Positions 16,365 through 25,178 of a stretch of 64,000 nt of DNA are shown one piece after another. The notes beneath the pieces were generated by a model. The model was not told the DNA's origin and did not search any database. It worked only from the letters and a program-made list of their open reading frames with translations. This stretch comes from Allonocardiopsis opalescens (lineage in GTDB: Bacteria > Actinomycetota > Actinomycetes > Streptosporangiales > Streptosporangiaceae): contig NZ_PVZC01000005.1 in assembly GCF_003002095.1 (NCBI RefSeq), positions 434,001 to 498,000 of the forward strand. Reading direction: 5' to 3'. A program made the translations under genes and the position numbers. Position 1 is the first letter of the stretch. Each line of letters opens with the position of its first letter.

Positions 16365-17636
16365 ATGACCACGGAGCTGAGCCCCGACGCCCTGCCGGAA
16401 CTGCTGGAACGGGCCAGGAAGGACTACGCGGCCCTCGCCGCACGCGGCCTCTCGCTGGACCTGACCCGGGGCAAGCCGGCGCCCGCGCAGCTGGACCTGG
16501 CCGAGGACCTGCTCAGCCTGCCCGACGGCCGGCACACCGCCGCCGACGGCACGGACGTGCGCAACTACGGCGGCCTCCAGGGCCTGCCCGAGCTGCGGGA
16601 GATCTTCGCCGACGCGCTCCAGGTGCCGGTCACGCAGCTCGTCGCGCTCGGCAACTCCAGCCTCGAACTGATGCACGACTGCCTGGTGCACGCGCTGCTC
16701 GGCCGGGTGCCGGGGGCCGAATCGCGCTGGGTCGACCAGGAGCGCATCGCCTTCCTGTGCCCGGTGCCCGGCTACGACCGCCACTTCGCGCTGTGCGAGC
16801 GCTTCGGCATCGAGATGATCCCGGTGCCGATGACCCCCGACGGCCCCGACATGGACGAGGTCGAGCGGCTGGCCGCCGGCGACGCCGCCGTCAAGGGCAT
16901 CTGGTGCGTGCCCAAGTACAGCAACCCCGACGGCGCCTGCTACAGCGACGAGACCGTGGCCCGCCTCGCCGCCATGTCCGCGGCCGCCCCCGACTTCCGG
17001 ATCTTCTGGGACAACGCCTACGCCGTCCACCACCTCACCGACGAGCCCGTCGAGACCGCCGACCTCCTCGCGGCCTGCGCGGCGAGCGGCAATCCGGACC
17101 GGGTCTTCGTCTTCGGCTCCAGCTCCAAGGTGACCTTCGCCGGATCGGGCGTCGCCTTCTTCGGCGCCTCCCCCGACAACGTGCGCTGGCTGCTCGCCAA
17201 CAATGCCAAGCGCTCCATCGGCCCGGACAAGGTCAACCAGCTGCGCCACGCGCTGTTCCTGCGCGACGCGGCGGGCCTGCGCGCGCACATGGCGCGCCAG
17301 CGCGAGCTGCTGCGCCCCAAGTTCGACGCCGTGCAGCGCATCCTGGCCGCCGAACTCGGCGGCACCGGCCTCGCCGAGTGGACCGACCCCAAGGGCGGCT
17401 ACTTCGTCACCCTCCGCGTCCCGGACGGCTGCGCCAAGGAGGTCGTCCGCCGCGCCTCGGAGGCCGGCATCGTCCTCACCCCGGCCGGTGCCACCCACCC
17501 CTACGGCGACGACCCGCGCGACGCCACCATCCGCATCGCGCCGACCTTCCCCGTCCAGGACGACCTGGAGCAGGCCATGCTCGGCCTCACCACCTGCGTC
17601 CGCCTGGTCGGCTACGAGAAGCTCTCGGCGAGCTGA
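16365..17636 (+). CDS. PLP-dependent aminotransferase, MocR-type class I/II
   Basis: A 423-residue aminotransferase lacking any DNA-binding domain. Family marks are LDLTRGKPAPAQLDLAEDLL near the N-terminus, WCVPKYSNPDGACYS, the DNAYAVHHL aspartate segment, and the PLP lysine in FGSSSKVTFAGSGVAFFG. This subgroup (Aminotran_MocR) is usual in actinomycetes and probably acts on aspartate or similar amino acids. ATG at 16365 follows GAGAGGA. It is a single gene ending at a large hairpin. Confidence 0.85.
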   Translation: MTTELSPDALPELLERARKDYAALAARGLSLDLTRGKPAPAQLDLAEDLLSLPDGRHTAADGTDVRNYGGLQGLPELREIFADALQVPVTQLVALGNSSLELMHDCLVHALLGRVPGAESRWVDQERIAFLCPVPGYDRHFALCERFGIEMIPVPMTPDGPDMDEVERLAAGDAAVKGIWCVPKYSNPDGACYSDETVARLAAMSAAAPDFRIFWDNAYAVHHLTDEPVETADLLAACAASGNPDRVFVFGSSSKVTFAGSGVAFFGASPDNVRWLLANNAKRSIGPDKVNQLRHALFLRDAAGLRAHMARQRELLRPKFDAVQRILAAELGGTGLAEWTDPKGGYFVTLRVPDGCAKEVVRRASEAGIVLTPAGATHPYGDDPRDATIRIAPTFPVQDDLEQAMLGLTTCVRLVGYEKLSAS

Positions 17637-17641
17637 CGGCT

Positions 17642-17675
17642 CCCGCCCGCCCCGTGCATGCACGGGGCGGGCGGG
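17642..17675. terminator. Perfect 34-base bidirectional hairpin
   Basis: A perfect palindrome of 17 bp per arm (CCCGCCCGCCCCGTGCA at 17642-17658) between convergent aminotransferase and copper chaperone genes, terminating both. Confidence 0.8.
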
Positions 17676-17680
17676 GCCGG

Positions 17681-18262
17681 TCAGTGGTGGCCGCCGTGGT
17701 CCTCAGGTGCTTGGTCGGCCGGGTGTGCCGATGCCGGGAGGACGGGGGCGGTGACGCTCATCTCGGTGCCGCTGCGGAACACGAGGTCGACGTCGACGCG
17801 GTCGCCCTCGGCGATCGGGGCGGCGCCCACGGCCATCAGGTGGAAGCCGTCCGGGCGCAGTTCCGTCGAGCCGCCCGGCGGGACCGGGATCTCGTCGACC
17901 GGACGCATGTCCGCGCCGCCCGGGTCCTCGGCGAGAACCAGGTCGAAGCCCTCCGCCGATGGCGAGGACGCGCCGACCAGCGCGTCCTCGGCGGCCGCGG
18001 CGTTGGCGGCCGCCAGGTAGACGGCGAAGCGCTCGGCACCGGCCGGATCGGGGATCCACGCCTCGGAGACGGTGATCGCCCCGGCGGCCGCGCCGCCGCG
18101 GTCTCCGCCGGGTGCCGCGGCCGCGCTCGGTTCCCGGTCGGGCGCGGACGCCGCCGGCGACGCGCTCGCCGGGGCGTCCGCGCCGCCCCCGCAGCCGCCG
18201 AGCGCCACGGCCGGGGCGAGGCAGAGCGCCGCGGCCACCACCCGCCTGCTCCACCTGCTCAC
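17681..18262 (-). CDS. PCuAC-type periplasmic copper chaperone lipoprotein
   Basis: A 193-residue lipoprotein (signal ending LGGC) with a PCuAC/DUF461 beta-barrel domain. The DMRPVDEIPVPPGGSTELRPDGFHLM stretch holds the copper ligands Met and His-x-Met. The usual first histidine (VELHE) is replaced by hydrophobic residues, while a His-rich tail (EDHGGHH) might compensate. It delivers Cu(I) to cuproenzymes such as cytochrome oxidase. The start overlaps the sigma factor stop by 4 bases. Confidence 0.85.
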   Translation of the reverse strand: MSRWSRRVVAAALCLAPAVALGGCGGGADAPASASPAASAPDREPSAAAAPGGDRGGAAAGAITVSEAWIPDPAGAERFAVYLAAANAAAAEDALVGASSPSAEGFDLVLAEDPGGADMRPVDEIPVPPGGSTELRPDGFHLMAVGAAPIAEGDRVDVDLVFRSGTEMSVTAPVLPASAHPADQAPEDHGGHH

Positions 18263-18966
18263 CGCCGCCCCCTGACCCTGTCGTCGCCGAAGGGCTCGGA
18301 CGCGGCGTCGCCGCCGCGGTCGGCTTCGGCGGAGCGGAGGGCGGCGGCCAGGTCCTCGCGGGCGCGGGCCACACGGGAGCGGACGGTGCCGACCGGGACG
18401 CCGGCCATCCGGGCGGCCTCGGCGTAGGAGAAGCCTTCGAGCTGGGTGAGGACGAAGGCGGAGCGGCGCGGTTCGGCGACGGTGGCGAGGAGGTCGAGCA
18501 GGGCGTACTCCTCGTCGAAGGCGCTGGGGGCGGCGCGTCCGAGCGGGGTGACGGCCTCCCAGTCCTCGACGCCGACGGTGCGCGGCCGCGCCGAGGCGGC
18601 CCGGTACTGGTCGACGACGGTGTGCCGGGCGATGGAGCGCAGCCAGGAGCGGACGGGCGCCCGGCCGGCGAAGCCGGGGAGGCTGCGGATGGCGCGCAGG
18701 TAGGTCTCCTGGGTGAGGTCCTCCACCAGGTCGGGGGCTGCCATGCCGCGGATGAAGCGGCTGACGTCGGGGCGGGTCTCCTGGAACAGCCGGGCGAGGG
18801 CGGCCTGGTCGCCCCCTGCGACGGCGGCGATCGCCAGGTCGGTGAGCGCGAGGTCGTCCATCGCGCGGCCGGCGCCCGGCCGCCCGTGCGGGCGGGCGGG
18901 GTGGGGCCGGTCGGTTCGCGGCGGCGCGGTGCGGGTGCCGCCCGCCGGTCTTGCTGTGTCGTCCAC
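18259..18966 (-). CDS. ECF RNA polymerase sigma factor
   Basis: A 235-residue sigma-70 family protein with region 2 (DLVEDLTQETYLRAIRSLPGFAGRAPVRSWLRSIARHTVVDQYRA) and region 4 (FSYAEAARMAGVPVGTVRSRVARAREDLAAAL). I chose GTG at 18966 for its GGAGGA site; a start at ATG 18861 (200 residues) lacks one. It is coupled to the PCuAC gene, so it likely controls a copper-delivery regulon. No adjacent anti-sigma gene was found. Confidence 0.82.
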   Translation of the reverse strand: MDDTARPAGGTRTAPPRTDRPHPARPHGRPGAGRAMDDLALTDLAIAAVAGGDQAALARLFQETRPDVSRFIRGMAAPDLVEDLTQETYLRAIRSLPGFAGRAPVRSWLRSIARHTVVDQYRAASARPRTVGVEDWEAVTPLGRAAPSAFDEEYALLDLLATVAEPRRSAFVLTQLEGFSYAEAARMAGVPVGTVRSRVARAREDLAAALRSAEADRGGDAASEPFGDDRVRGRR

Positions 18967-19147
18967 GTCTTCTCTGTCCTCCGCTGGTGCCCGCCGCCGC
19001 GCCGCTGGCGGGCGACGGGGGGCCGCGCCGGGCGCGCGGGGCGCCTCGGCGGGCAGGATCGGGCAGCGCGGCACACCGTGGGGCGGGAAGGCCGCACGGC
19101 AGGCGCGGGTGGCATGGCGCGCGCCCGAACGGACCCCCGGACGGGGA

Positions 19148-19759
19148 TCAGGCGGGCGCGGCGGAGGGGGCGCGGGGCGGCCCGCGCAGCACCACGACGT
19201 GGCGGAGCAGCCGGACGGCGGCCGCACGCGGGCGCGGAGCCGGGGCGGGGGCGCGCCTGGGGCGGTCCGGCGCGGGCGGCCGGTCGAACCAGCGGGCCAG
19301 CAGGCCGAGCAGCACCGCGCGGACGAAGCGGGCGAAGGCGAAGCCGGCCGCCTCGCCGCGCCGCAGCCACCAGGCGCTGACCACCACCGCGAGCAGGTGC
19401 GCGAGCAGCATGCTGCCGCCGTCGCCGCCGCTGCCGGCGTCGGGGACGGCCATGCCCATCGAGGCGTGGGCCGAGAGCGCCGCCGACGCGCTCGCGGAGC
19501 CGTCGGACGGCATCGCGGTGGAGTACAGCAGGTGCAGCGCGAGCTGCCCCCACACCAGCCAGCCGCCGATGGCGAACTGGCTCTGCTCGCGCCGCGCGAC
19601 CGCCCACGCCATCGCGTAGACCAGGAAGTACGCCGCGACCAGCACGGCCCACGGCACCGCGTGCCCCGACGACAGCGCGTGCCCGAGCGCCGACACCCCG
19701 ACGCACACCGCGGCGAACACCGCGGCGCGCAGGCTTCGGGACGGCAGCATCTCAGGCAC
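19148..19759 (-). CDS. Integral membrane protein of unknown function
   Basis: A 203-residue protein with about four membrane helices in residues 1-150 and a basic Pro/Arg-rich cytoplasmic tail. A Met- and Ser-rich loop (STAMPSDGS to HASMGMAVPD) lies between helices 3 and 4, and Met-rich loops can bind copper. It lies 181 bp upstream of the ECF sigma/PCuAC genes on the same strand. I do not recognise the family. Confidence 0.6.
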   Translation of the reverse strand: MPEMLPSRSLRAAVFAAVCVGVSALGHALSSGHAVPWAVLVAAYFLVYAMAWAVARREQSQFAIGGWLVWGQLALHLLYSTAMPSDGSASASAALSAHASMGMAVPDAGSGGDGGSMLLAHLLAVVVSAWWLRRGEAAGFAFARFVRAVLLGLLARWFDRPPAPDRPRRAPAPAPRPRAAAVRLLRHVVVLRGPPRAPSAAPA

Positions 19760-20112
19760 CGCCGCCCATCCTGGCAGCCGTTCCGGCGCCCCTCCCGCCG
19801 GGTCGCCGGAGCGGGGCGACGCGAGCGGCCGGCGGCGGAGCGGCGGCCCGGCGGGGGGCGGCAGGCTCGATCACCATCACGACCTCTGGTGCACCGACGT
19901 CACACGGCATATCGGCCGTAACCGGCCGTAACTCCAGTCCTCTGAAGTGTCACCGCGGGACGGAACTCGCGCAAGGCCCCAATTGCGAGCACCTCGCATG
20001 TGCAGGTCAGAACGCTCGGATTCGGCCATCCGGCGGCCGATCGGGAACCGGTCGCCGGATCGCCCCGACTTCTAGGACACGGTCGGCAGGACACGGACGA
20101 AGGAGCGTGCGG
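19760..20112. other. Intergenic region with tandem CGGCCGTAAC repeat
   Basis: 353 bp between divergent genes. A 10-bp unit CGGCCGTAAC is repeated twice in tandem at 19913-19932, a possible regulator site for the importer operon. I looked for cobalamin riboswitch consensus elements and did not find them. Confidence 0.3.
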
Positions 20113-21132
20113 GTGAGGAGTGCGGAGCGTGGACGGGGAGGTCCCCGGCGCTTGCGGCCGCCGGCGGCCGCGGCGGGCGCCGCCGTGCTGGCGCTGCTGG
20201 CGGGCTGCGGGACCGGCGCCGCGGACCCGGCGGCCGCCGGCGGCACGGCCATGGCGGACGCCGGCTGCCCGCCGCCGCCTGCCATGGCCGAGGCGCCCGA
20301 GCGGGTGGTGACCATGGACGGCGGCGCCGCCGCCATCCTGCGCGAGCTGGGCCTGGCGGACCGGGTGGTCGGCACCGCCGCGCCCGACTTCTTCGACGCC
20401 TTCGACGGGGAGGCGAGGGCCGAGCTGGCGGAGATCCCCGTGCTGGACGAGCGGCAGGGCAACCGCGAGGCCGTGGTGGCGGCCGAGCCGGACCTGGTGA
20501 TGGGGATCTCCGTGTACTCCTTCGGCGCCTTCGACGGCACCCCGACGGTCCAGGAGCTCAACGACGCGGGCATCGAGGCGCTGACCTCGTGTCCGGGGAG
20601 CGGCACGGTGACCGGGATCGGGGAGACGGAGACCTTCATCGAGCACACCGCCGAGGTCTTCGGCGTGCCCGAGCGCGGTGCCGAGCTGGTCGAACGCATC
20701 CGCGGGCAGATCGCCGACGCCGCCGAGCTGCACGCCGGCCGGCGCCCGGTGCGCGTGCTGGTCACCTCGGCGCCCGCGGAGGGCGGCCAGGGCTTCTACA
20801 CGCTGGGCGCGAACAGCCTCGCCAACGGCATCGTCACCCTGGCGGGCGGGGAGAACATCGCGGCCGGGATCGACCGCGACATCACCGAGATCAACGCCGA
20901 GGCGGTGGCGGCCGCCGATCCCGAGGCGGTCCTGGTGGTGTCGGGCTTCTCCCCGCTGGACGACGCGGAGCTGGTCGACTCGATCCGGTCGAGCCCGATG
21001 CTGGCCGGGACGGCGGCGGTGCGCGACGACCGCTTCACCCTGCTGCCGCAGAGCATCCTGCTGTCGCCGAGTGTGCTGAACGGTGAGGCCGTGGCCCGGC
21101 TGGCCGAGGCGCTGCACGGCGGCGGGAGCTGA
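20113..21132 (+). CDS. ABC transporter substrate-binding lipoprotein, metallophore/B12 type
   Basis: A 339-residue lipoprotein (basic N-terminus, hydrophobic segment, lipobox LLAGC) with a helical-backbone periplasmic-binding fold of the FecB/BtuF family. It shows RVVTMDGGAAAILRELGLADRVVG, then AAEPDLVMGI and the C-terminal ADPEAVLVVSGFSP. GTG at 20113 is spaced 7 bases from AGGAG. It heads a four-gene operon with permease, ATPase and an isonitrile-hydratase-like protein. The ligand is a metal chelate or corrinoid; which one is not clear. Confidence 0.85.
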   Translation: MRSAERGRGGPRRLRPPAAAAGAAVLALLAGCGTGAADPAAAGGTAMADAGCPPPPAMAEAPERVVTMDGGAAAILRELGLADRVVGTAAPDFFDAFDGEARAELAEIPVLDERQGNREAVVAAEPDLVMGISVYSFGAFDGTPTVQELNDAGIEALTSCPGSGTVTGIGETETFIEHTAEVFGVPERGAELVERIRGQIADAAELHAGRRPVRVLVTSAPAEGGQGFYTLGANSLANGIVTLAGGENIAAGIDRDITEINAEAVAAADPEAVLVVSGFSPLDDAELVDSIRSSPMLAGTAAVRDDRFTLLPQSILLSPSVLNGEAVARLAEALHGGGS

Positions 21133-21135
21133 GCC

Positions 21136-22212
21136 GTGGCCCTGGACACGGAGCGCCCCCGCACCCCGGCGCCGGACGCGCGGCCCCTGGCGCGGCCGCC
21201 GCTGCCGGTGCTGCTGGCGGTGCTGACGGCCCTGCTGCTCGGCTCGGTCGTGCTGGCGATCGGCATCGGGCCGGTCTCCATCGCCCCCGGCACGGTGGCC
21301 CGCGTGCTCGCGGACCGGCTGCTGGGCGCCGGTCCGCCGGAGTCGACCGACGCCTTCATCGTGTGGCGGCTGCGGGCGCCGCGGGTGGTCGAGGGCGTGT
21401 TCGTCGGCGCGGGTTTGGCGGTGGCGGGCACAGTGGCGCAGGCCCTGGTGCGCAACCCCGTCGCCGACCCCTACGTGCTCGGCCTGTCCTCGGGCGCGAG
21501 CGTGGGCGCGGTGCTGGTGCTCACCACCGTCGGCGCCACCGCCGCCGGCACGATGACCCTGCCGCTGGCCGCCTTCCTCGGCGCGCTCGCGGCCGGCGTG
21601 GGGGTGTTCGCGCTGGCCCGCACCGGCGGGATGCTGCACCCGCTGCGGCTGATCATGGTGGGCATCGCCGTCGGCCAGCTGCTCGGCGGGCTGACCTCCT
21701 TCCTGGTGCTGCGGGCCGGCTCCACCGACGCCCAGCAGCAGGTCATGTTCTGGCTGCTGGGCAGCCTGGCCGGCGCCCAGTGGCCGCTCGCGCTCACCTG
21801 CGCCGCCGTGGTCGGCGCGGTCACGGCCGCGCTGCTCGCGGCGGCGAACCGGCTGAACGTGCTGGTGCTCGGCGACGAGGGCGCCGCCGCGCTCGGCATG
21901 GACGCCACCCGCACCCGCGGCCTGCTCTTCCTGGCCACGGGCCTGCTCACCGGGACCGTGGTGGCGGTGTCGGGCACGATCGGCTTCGTCGGCCTGGTGG
22001 TGCCGAACCTGACCCGGCTGCTGGTGGGCGCCGACCACCGACGGGTGCTGCCGGTCGCCGCCCTCCTCGGCGCGCTGCTGCTGGTCTGGGCCGACACGGC
22101 CGCCCGCATGGTGCTCGCCCCCTCGGAGCTGCCGATCGGCATCCTCACCGCGATGGTGGGCGTCCCGTTCTTCGTCTGGGCGCTGCGCCGCAACGGGATG
22201 GGGGCGGCGTGA
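21136..22212 (+). CDS. FecCD-family ABC permease
   Basis: A 358-residue permease with about ten helices and the FecCD hallmarks: RLPRxxxGxxVGAGLAVAGxxxQ-like RAPRVVEGVFVGAGLAVAGT, RNPVADPYVLGLSSGAS, and GFVGLVVPNLTRLLVGADHR. It starts at GTG 21136, three bases after the binding-protein stop, and overlaps the ATPase start. It imports the metallophore or cobalamin bound by the upstream lipoprotein. Confidence 0.9.
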   Translation: MALDTERPRTPAPDARPLARPPLPVLLAVLTALLLGSVVLAIGIGPVSIAPGTVARVLADRLLGAGPPESTDAFIVWRLRAPRVVEGVFVGAGLAVAGTVAQALVRNPVADPYVLGLSSGASVGAVLVLTTVGATAAGTMTLPLAAFLGALAAGVGVFALARTGGMLHPLRLIMVGIAVGQLLGGLTSFLVLRAGSTDAQQQVMFWLLGSLAGAQWPLALTCAAVVGAVTAALLAAANRLNVLVLGDEGAAALGMDATRTRGLLFLATGLLTGTVVAVSGTIGFVGLVVPNLTRLLVGADHRRVLPVAALLGALLLVWADTAARMVLAPSELPIGILTAMVGVPFFVWALRRNGMGAA

Positions 22213-23006
22213 GGCTGCGGGTGCGCGGGCTGACCGCGGGCTGGACCTCGGTCCCCGCGGTGTCGGGGATCGATCTGGACATCGCCGAGGGGCGGCTGAC
22301 GGCGCTGGTCGGGCCGAACGGCAGCGGTAAGTCGACCCTGCTCAAGACGGTCTACCGGGCGCTGCGGCCCGCGTCGGGGCTGCTGCTGCTCGGCGAGGAC
22401 GACCTGTGGCGGCTGCCGCGCCGCGAGGTGGCGCGGACGGTGGGGGTGCTCGGGCAGGACCAGCACGGCGGCTTCGACTTCACCGCCCGCGAGGCCGTCG
22501 CGCTCGGCCGCGCCCCGCACCTGGGCCCGTTCGGGCGGCTGGGCCCCGGCGACGCCGCCACCGTCGCCGAGTGCCTGGCCGCGACGGGCTGCGCCGAGCT
22601 GGCCGAGCGGCCGGTCTCGACGCTGTCGGGCGGCGAGCGCCAGCGGGTGCTGCTCGCCCGCGCGCTGGCGCAGCGGCCCCGGCTGCTGGTGCTGGACGAG
22701 CCCACCAACCACCTGGATCCGCGGCACCAGTTCGAGGTGCTGGAGCTGGTGCGGGGGAAGGGGATCACCGTGATCGCCGCACTGCACTCACTGGACCTGG
22801 CCGCCTACTACGCGGACCGGGTGGTCGTGCTGCACGAGGGCACCGTCGCGGCGGCCGGTCCGCCGCGCGAGCTGCTCACGCCCGAACTGCTCAGGCGCGT
22901 CTTCGGTATCGAGGCCAGCCTGCTCACCGACCCGGTCGACGGCCGGCCCCGGCTGCTCATCCGCCCGTCCCGCATCCCGTCCGTCCAGGAGGCGAACCCG
23001 TCATGA
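22209..23006 (+). CDS. ABC transporter ATPase, FepC/BtuD type
   Basis: A 265-residue ATPase with Walker A GPNGSGKST, Q-loop GQDQHGGFDFTAREAVALGR, signature LSGGERQRVLLARAL, Walker B LLVLDEPTNHLDP and the H-loop in ALHSLDLA. GTG at 22209 overlaps the permease stop. Importer subunit for the operon's metallophore system. Confidence 0.9.
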   Translation: MRLRVRGLTAGWTSVPAVSGIDLDIAEGRLTALVGPNGSGKSTLLKTVYRALRPASGLLLLGEDDLWRLPRREVARTVGVLGQDQHGGFDFTAREAVALGRAPHLGPFGRLGPGDAATVAECLAATGCAELAERPVSTLSGGERQRVLLARALAQRPRLLVLDEPTNHLDPRHQFEVLELVRGKGITVIAALHSLDLAAYYADRVVVLHEGTVAAAGPPRELLTPELLRRVFGIEASLLTDPVDGRPRLLIRPSRIPSVQEANPS

Positions 23007-23608
23007 CCAGCGACCGAGGACCCGTCATCGGGATTCTGTTCTTCCGGGACGTCGACGAGCTGGACGCCGTCGGCCCGTGGGAGGTGCTGAAGTTCTGGGC
23101 CGAGCACGTCGCACCGGGCCGGCCGCGCGTGCTGTCCATCGGCCCCGGCGGCCGGCCGGTGCGCTGCGCCAAGGGGCTGCGGGTGGTCACCGACACCACC
23201 ATGGCCCGGGCGCCGCGGCTCGACGTGCTCGTCCACCCGGGCGGGCCCGGCACCCGCCCGCGGCTGAAGAACGACGCACACCTGGAGTGGGTCCGCCGCC
23301 GGCGGGCCACCACCCCGCTGCTGGCCAGCGTCTGCACCGGCTCACTGGTCTACGCCGCCGCCGGGCTGCTGGCCAACCGCCGCGCCACCACGCACTGGCG
23401 CTCCCTCGACCTGCTCACCGAGCTCGACCACACCATCGAGGTGCAGCGCGAGGTGCGCTTCGTGGACGAGGGCGACATCATCACCAGCGCGGGCGTCTCC
23501 GCGGGCATCGACATGGCCCTGCACCTGGTCGCCCGGATCGACTCCCCCGCCGCCGCCCAGACCGTCCGGCACGCCCTCCAGTACGAGCCCGGCCCGGTCA
23601 CCGCCTGA
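23003..23608 (+). CDS. Isonitrile-hydratase-like DJ-1/PfpI protein
   Basis: A 201-residue protein of the DJ-1/PfpI superfamily closest, by eye, to Pseudomonas isonitrile hydratase. FFRDVDELDAVGPWEVL holds the Asp equivalent to its D17 (D21 here), and SVCTGSLVYAAAGLLANRRATTHW holds the nucleophile C111 and T112. SAGIDMAL follows. It overlaps the ATPase stop (ATGA), so it is translationally coupled to a metal-chelate importer. One reading is breakdown of an imported isonitrile metallophore; other amidase-like roles are possible. Confidence 0.7.
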   Translation: MTSDRGPVIGILFFRDVDELDAVGPWEVLKFWAEHVAPGRPRVLSIGPGGRPVRCAKGLRVVTDTTMARAPRLDVLVHPGGPGTRPRLKNDAHLEWVRRRRATTPLLASVCTGSLVYAAAGLLANRRATTHWRSLDLLTELDHTIEVQREVRFVDEGDIITSAGVSAGIDMALHLVARIDSPAAAQTVRHALQYEPGPVTA

Positions 23609-23777
23609 GGCGCCCCCGGGGCGGCGGACGGCGCCGGGCGTCATACACTACGGGGGTACCGTCTGTACTCAGACGCGGAGGATCGGCGCTGATCGGACGG
23701 GGTGGCGGTGCGCGGCGGAGCCGCCTGCTTCGACCGGGTACGTTTGCGCGGGCCAGGCCGAGCGGGCGTCCACCGGC

Positions 23778-23807
23778 TTGACGTTACCCTAGGGGGGTAT
23801 GGTATCT
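23778..23807 (+). promoter_or_regulatory. copZ-copA promoter with CsoR-like operator
   Basis: TTGACG (23778-23783) serves as a -35, and GTATCT at 23802-23807 is a possible -10 18 bp away. Between them lies TTACCCTAGGGGGGTAT (23784-23800), a C-tract/G-tract palindrome of the CsoR copper-repressor type. A second partial copy (CTACGGGGGTACC) occurs near 23648-23660. A CsoR gene is not in the window. Confidence 0.65.
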
Positions 23808-23886
23808 CTTGATCCCGGCGGTAATCGACCCGGTCGCCGCCGGACCGTACGCTCCCCGTTCACCACACACTTTTTCGGAGGTTCCG

Positions 23887-24096
23887 ATGGCCGTCGCCGT
23901 TTACACCGTTGAGGGCATGACCTGCGGGCACTGCGTCAGCGCTGTCAGCGAGGAAGTCGGCCAGGTGCCGGGCGTGACCGGCGTCGAGGTGAGCCTGGAG
24001 TCCGGCGCGGTCACCGTCACCAGCGAGGCGCCGGTGGACGGCGCGCTGGTGCGGGCCGCCGTCGAAGAGGCCGGCTACACGATGAAGGCCGAGTGA
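23887..24096 (+). CDS. copZ: CopZ-like heavy-metal-associated copper chaperone
   Basis: A 69-residue HMA domain protein with the metal-binding motif GMTCGHC (C13, C16). ATG at 23887 follows CGGAGG. It carries Cu(I) in the cytoplasm to the CopA ATPase encoded two genes downstream. It lies behind a CsoR-like operator, so copper induction is expected. The stop overlaps the next start (TGATG). Confidence 0.92.
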   Translation: MAVAVYTVEGMTCGHCVSAVSEEVGQVPGVTGVEVSLESGAVTVTSEAPVDGALVRAAVEEAGYTMKAE

Positions 24097-25079
24097 TGAA
24101 CGTCCCGGCACGGCTCGGCCTGTACGGGCTCGGGCTCGCCGCCGCCTTCGGCGGCGCGGTGGCGGTCGGAACCGTCGCCGCGCCGCTGCTGCCCGCGGCG
24201 GCGGCGCCCGAGCAGGCGGCCCACGACGCGGCCGGGGATGGCGGGCACGGCGCCGCCCCCGAGGCCGACGAGCACGGAGACGGCCACGGCTCCGGCGGCA
24301 CCGGCGCGCCGGTGCCGTCCGGCCTGCAGATCTCCGCCGAGGGCTACACGCTCGACCTGGTCGAGCGGCCCGCGGACGGCGGCGAACTGGCGTACCGGGT
24401 GCTGGGCCCCGACGGCGAGCCCGTCACCCGCTTCGACGTCTCGCACGACGAGCGGATGCACCTGATCGTGGTCGGCCGCGACATGACCGGCTTCCGGCAC
24501 GTCCACCCGGAGATGGCCGACGACGGCACCTGGAGCATCCCGATGGAGCCGGGCGATCCCGGCGCCTACCGGATGTTCGCCGACTTCGTGCCGACCGGCG
24601 ACGACCCCCTCACCCTCGGCGCCGACCTGCTGGTGCCCGGCGAGAGCGAGCCCCGGCCGCTGCCGGAGCCGCGGCGCACCGCCGAGGTCGACGGGTACAC
24701 CGTCACCCTGGAGGGCGAGCTGGTGCCCGGCCGCACCAGCGAGCTGACGCTGAGCGTCAGCCGCGGCGGCGAGCCCGTCACGGACCTGGAGCCCTACCTC
24801 GGCGCCTACGGGCACCTGGTGGCGCTGCGCGACGGCGACCTCGCCTACCTGCACGTCCACCCCGATGGCACCCCCGGCGACGGAGGCACCGAGCCGGGTC
24901 CGGAGATCACCTTCCAGGCCGAGGTGCCGTCCACCGGCCACTACCGGCTGTTCCTGGACTTCCAGCACGGCGGCGAGGTGCGCACCGCCGAGTTCACCGC
25001 CGCGGCGGAGGGCACGGTGCCCCTCGACCCGGGCGCTTCGAGCGGTACGGAGCACGCCGATGACGGCCACACGCACTGA
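24096..25079 (+). CDS. Membrane-anchored His-rich copper-resistance protein
   Basis: A 327-residue extracytoplasmic protein with one N-terminal membrane segment (about 8-37) and a His/Asp-rich linker (about 43-66, HDAAGDGGHGAA and DEHGDGHG). Two beta-sandwich-like repeats follow, marked by MHLIVVGRDMTGFRHVHPEM and LVALRDGDLAYLHVHPDG. The repeated HVHP motifs and the His-rich tail suggest copper binding outside the membrane. It lies between copZ and copA and is translationally coupled to copZ. The pattern is common in actinomycete copper operons, but the biochemistry is unproven. Confidence 0.75.
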   Translation: MNVPARLGLYGLGLAAAFGGAVAVGTVAAPLLPAAAAPEQAAHDAAGDGGHGAAPEADEHGDGHGSGGTGAPVPSGLQISAEGYTLDLVERPADGGELAYRVLGPDGEPVTRFDVSHDERMHLIVVGRDMTGFRHVHPEMADDGTWSIPMEPGDPGAYRMFADFVPTGDDPLTLGADLLVPGESEPRPLPEPRRTAEVDGYTVTLEGELVPGRTSELTLSVSRGGEPVTDLEPYLGAYGHLVALRDGDLAYLHVHPDGTPGDGGTEPGPEITFQAEVPSTGHYRLFLDFQHGGEVRTAEFTAAAEGTVPLDPGASSGTEHADDGHTH

Positions 25080-25178
25080 CGCCCCGCCCCCGGCGGGCGG
25101 CGCGACGACGACGATTAAGACCAGCAGTACGCGCGGCGGGCGGCCGCAGGCCCCGCCGCGCGGGGCACGGGGGTGGCG

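Noticed and set aside
19760-20112. Cobalamin riboswitch upstream of the BtuF/FecB-like gene
   Set aside because: No B12-box-like consensus or recognisable conserved core was found in the gap.
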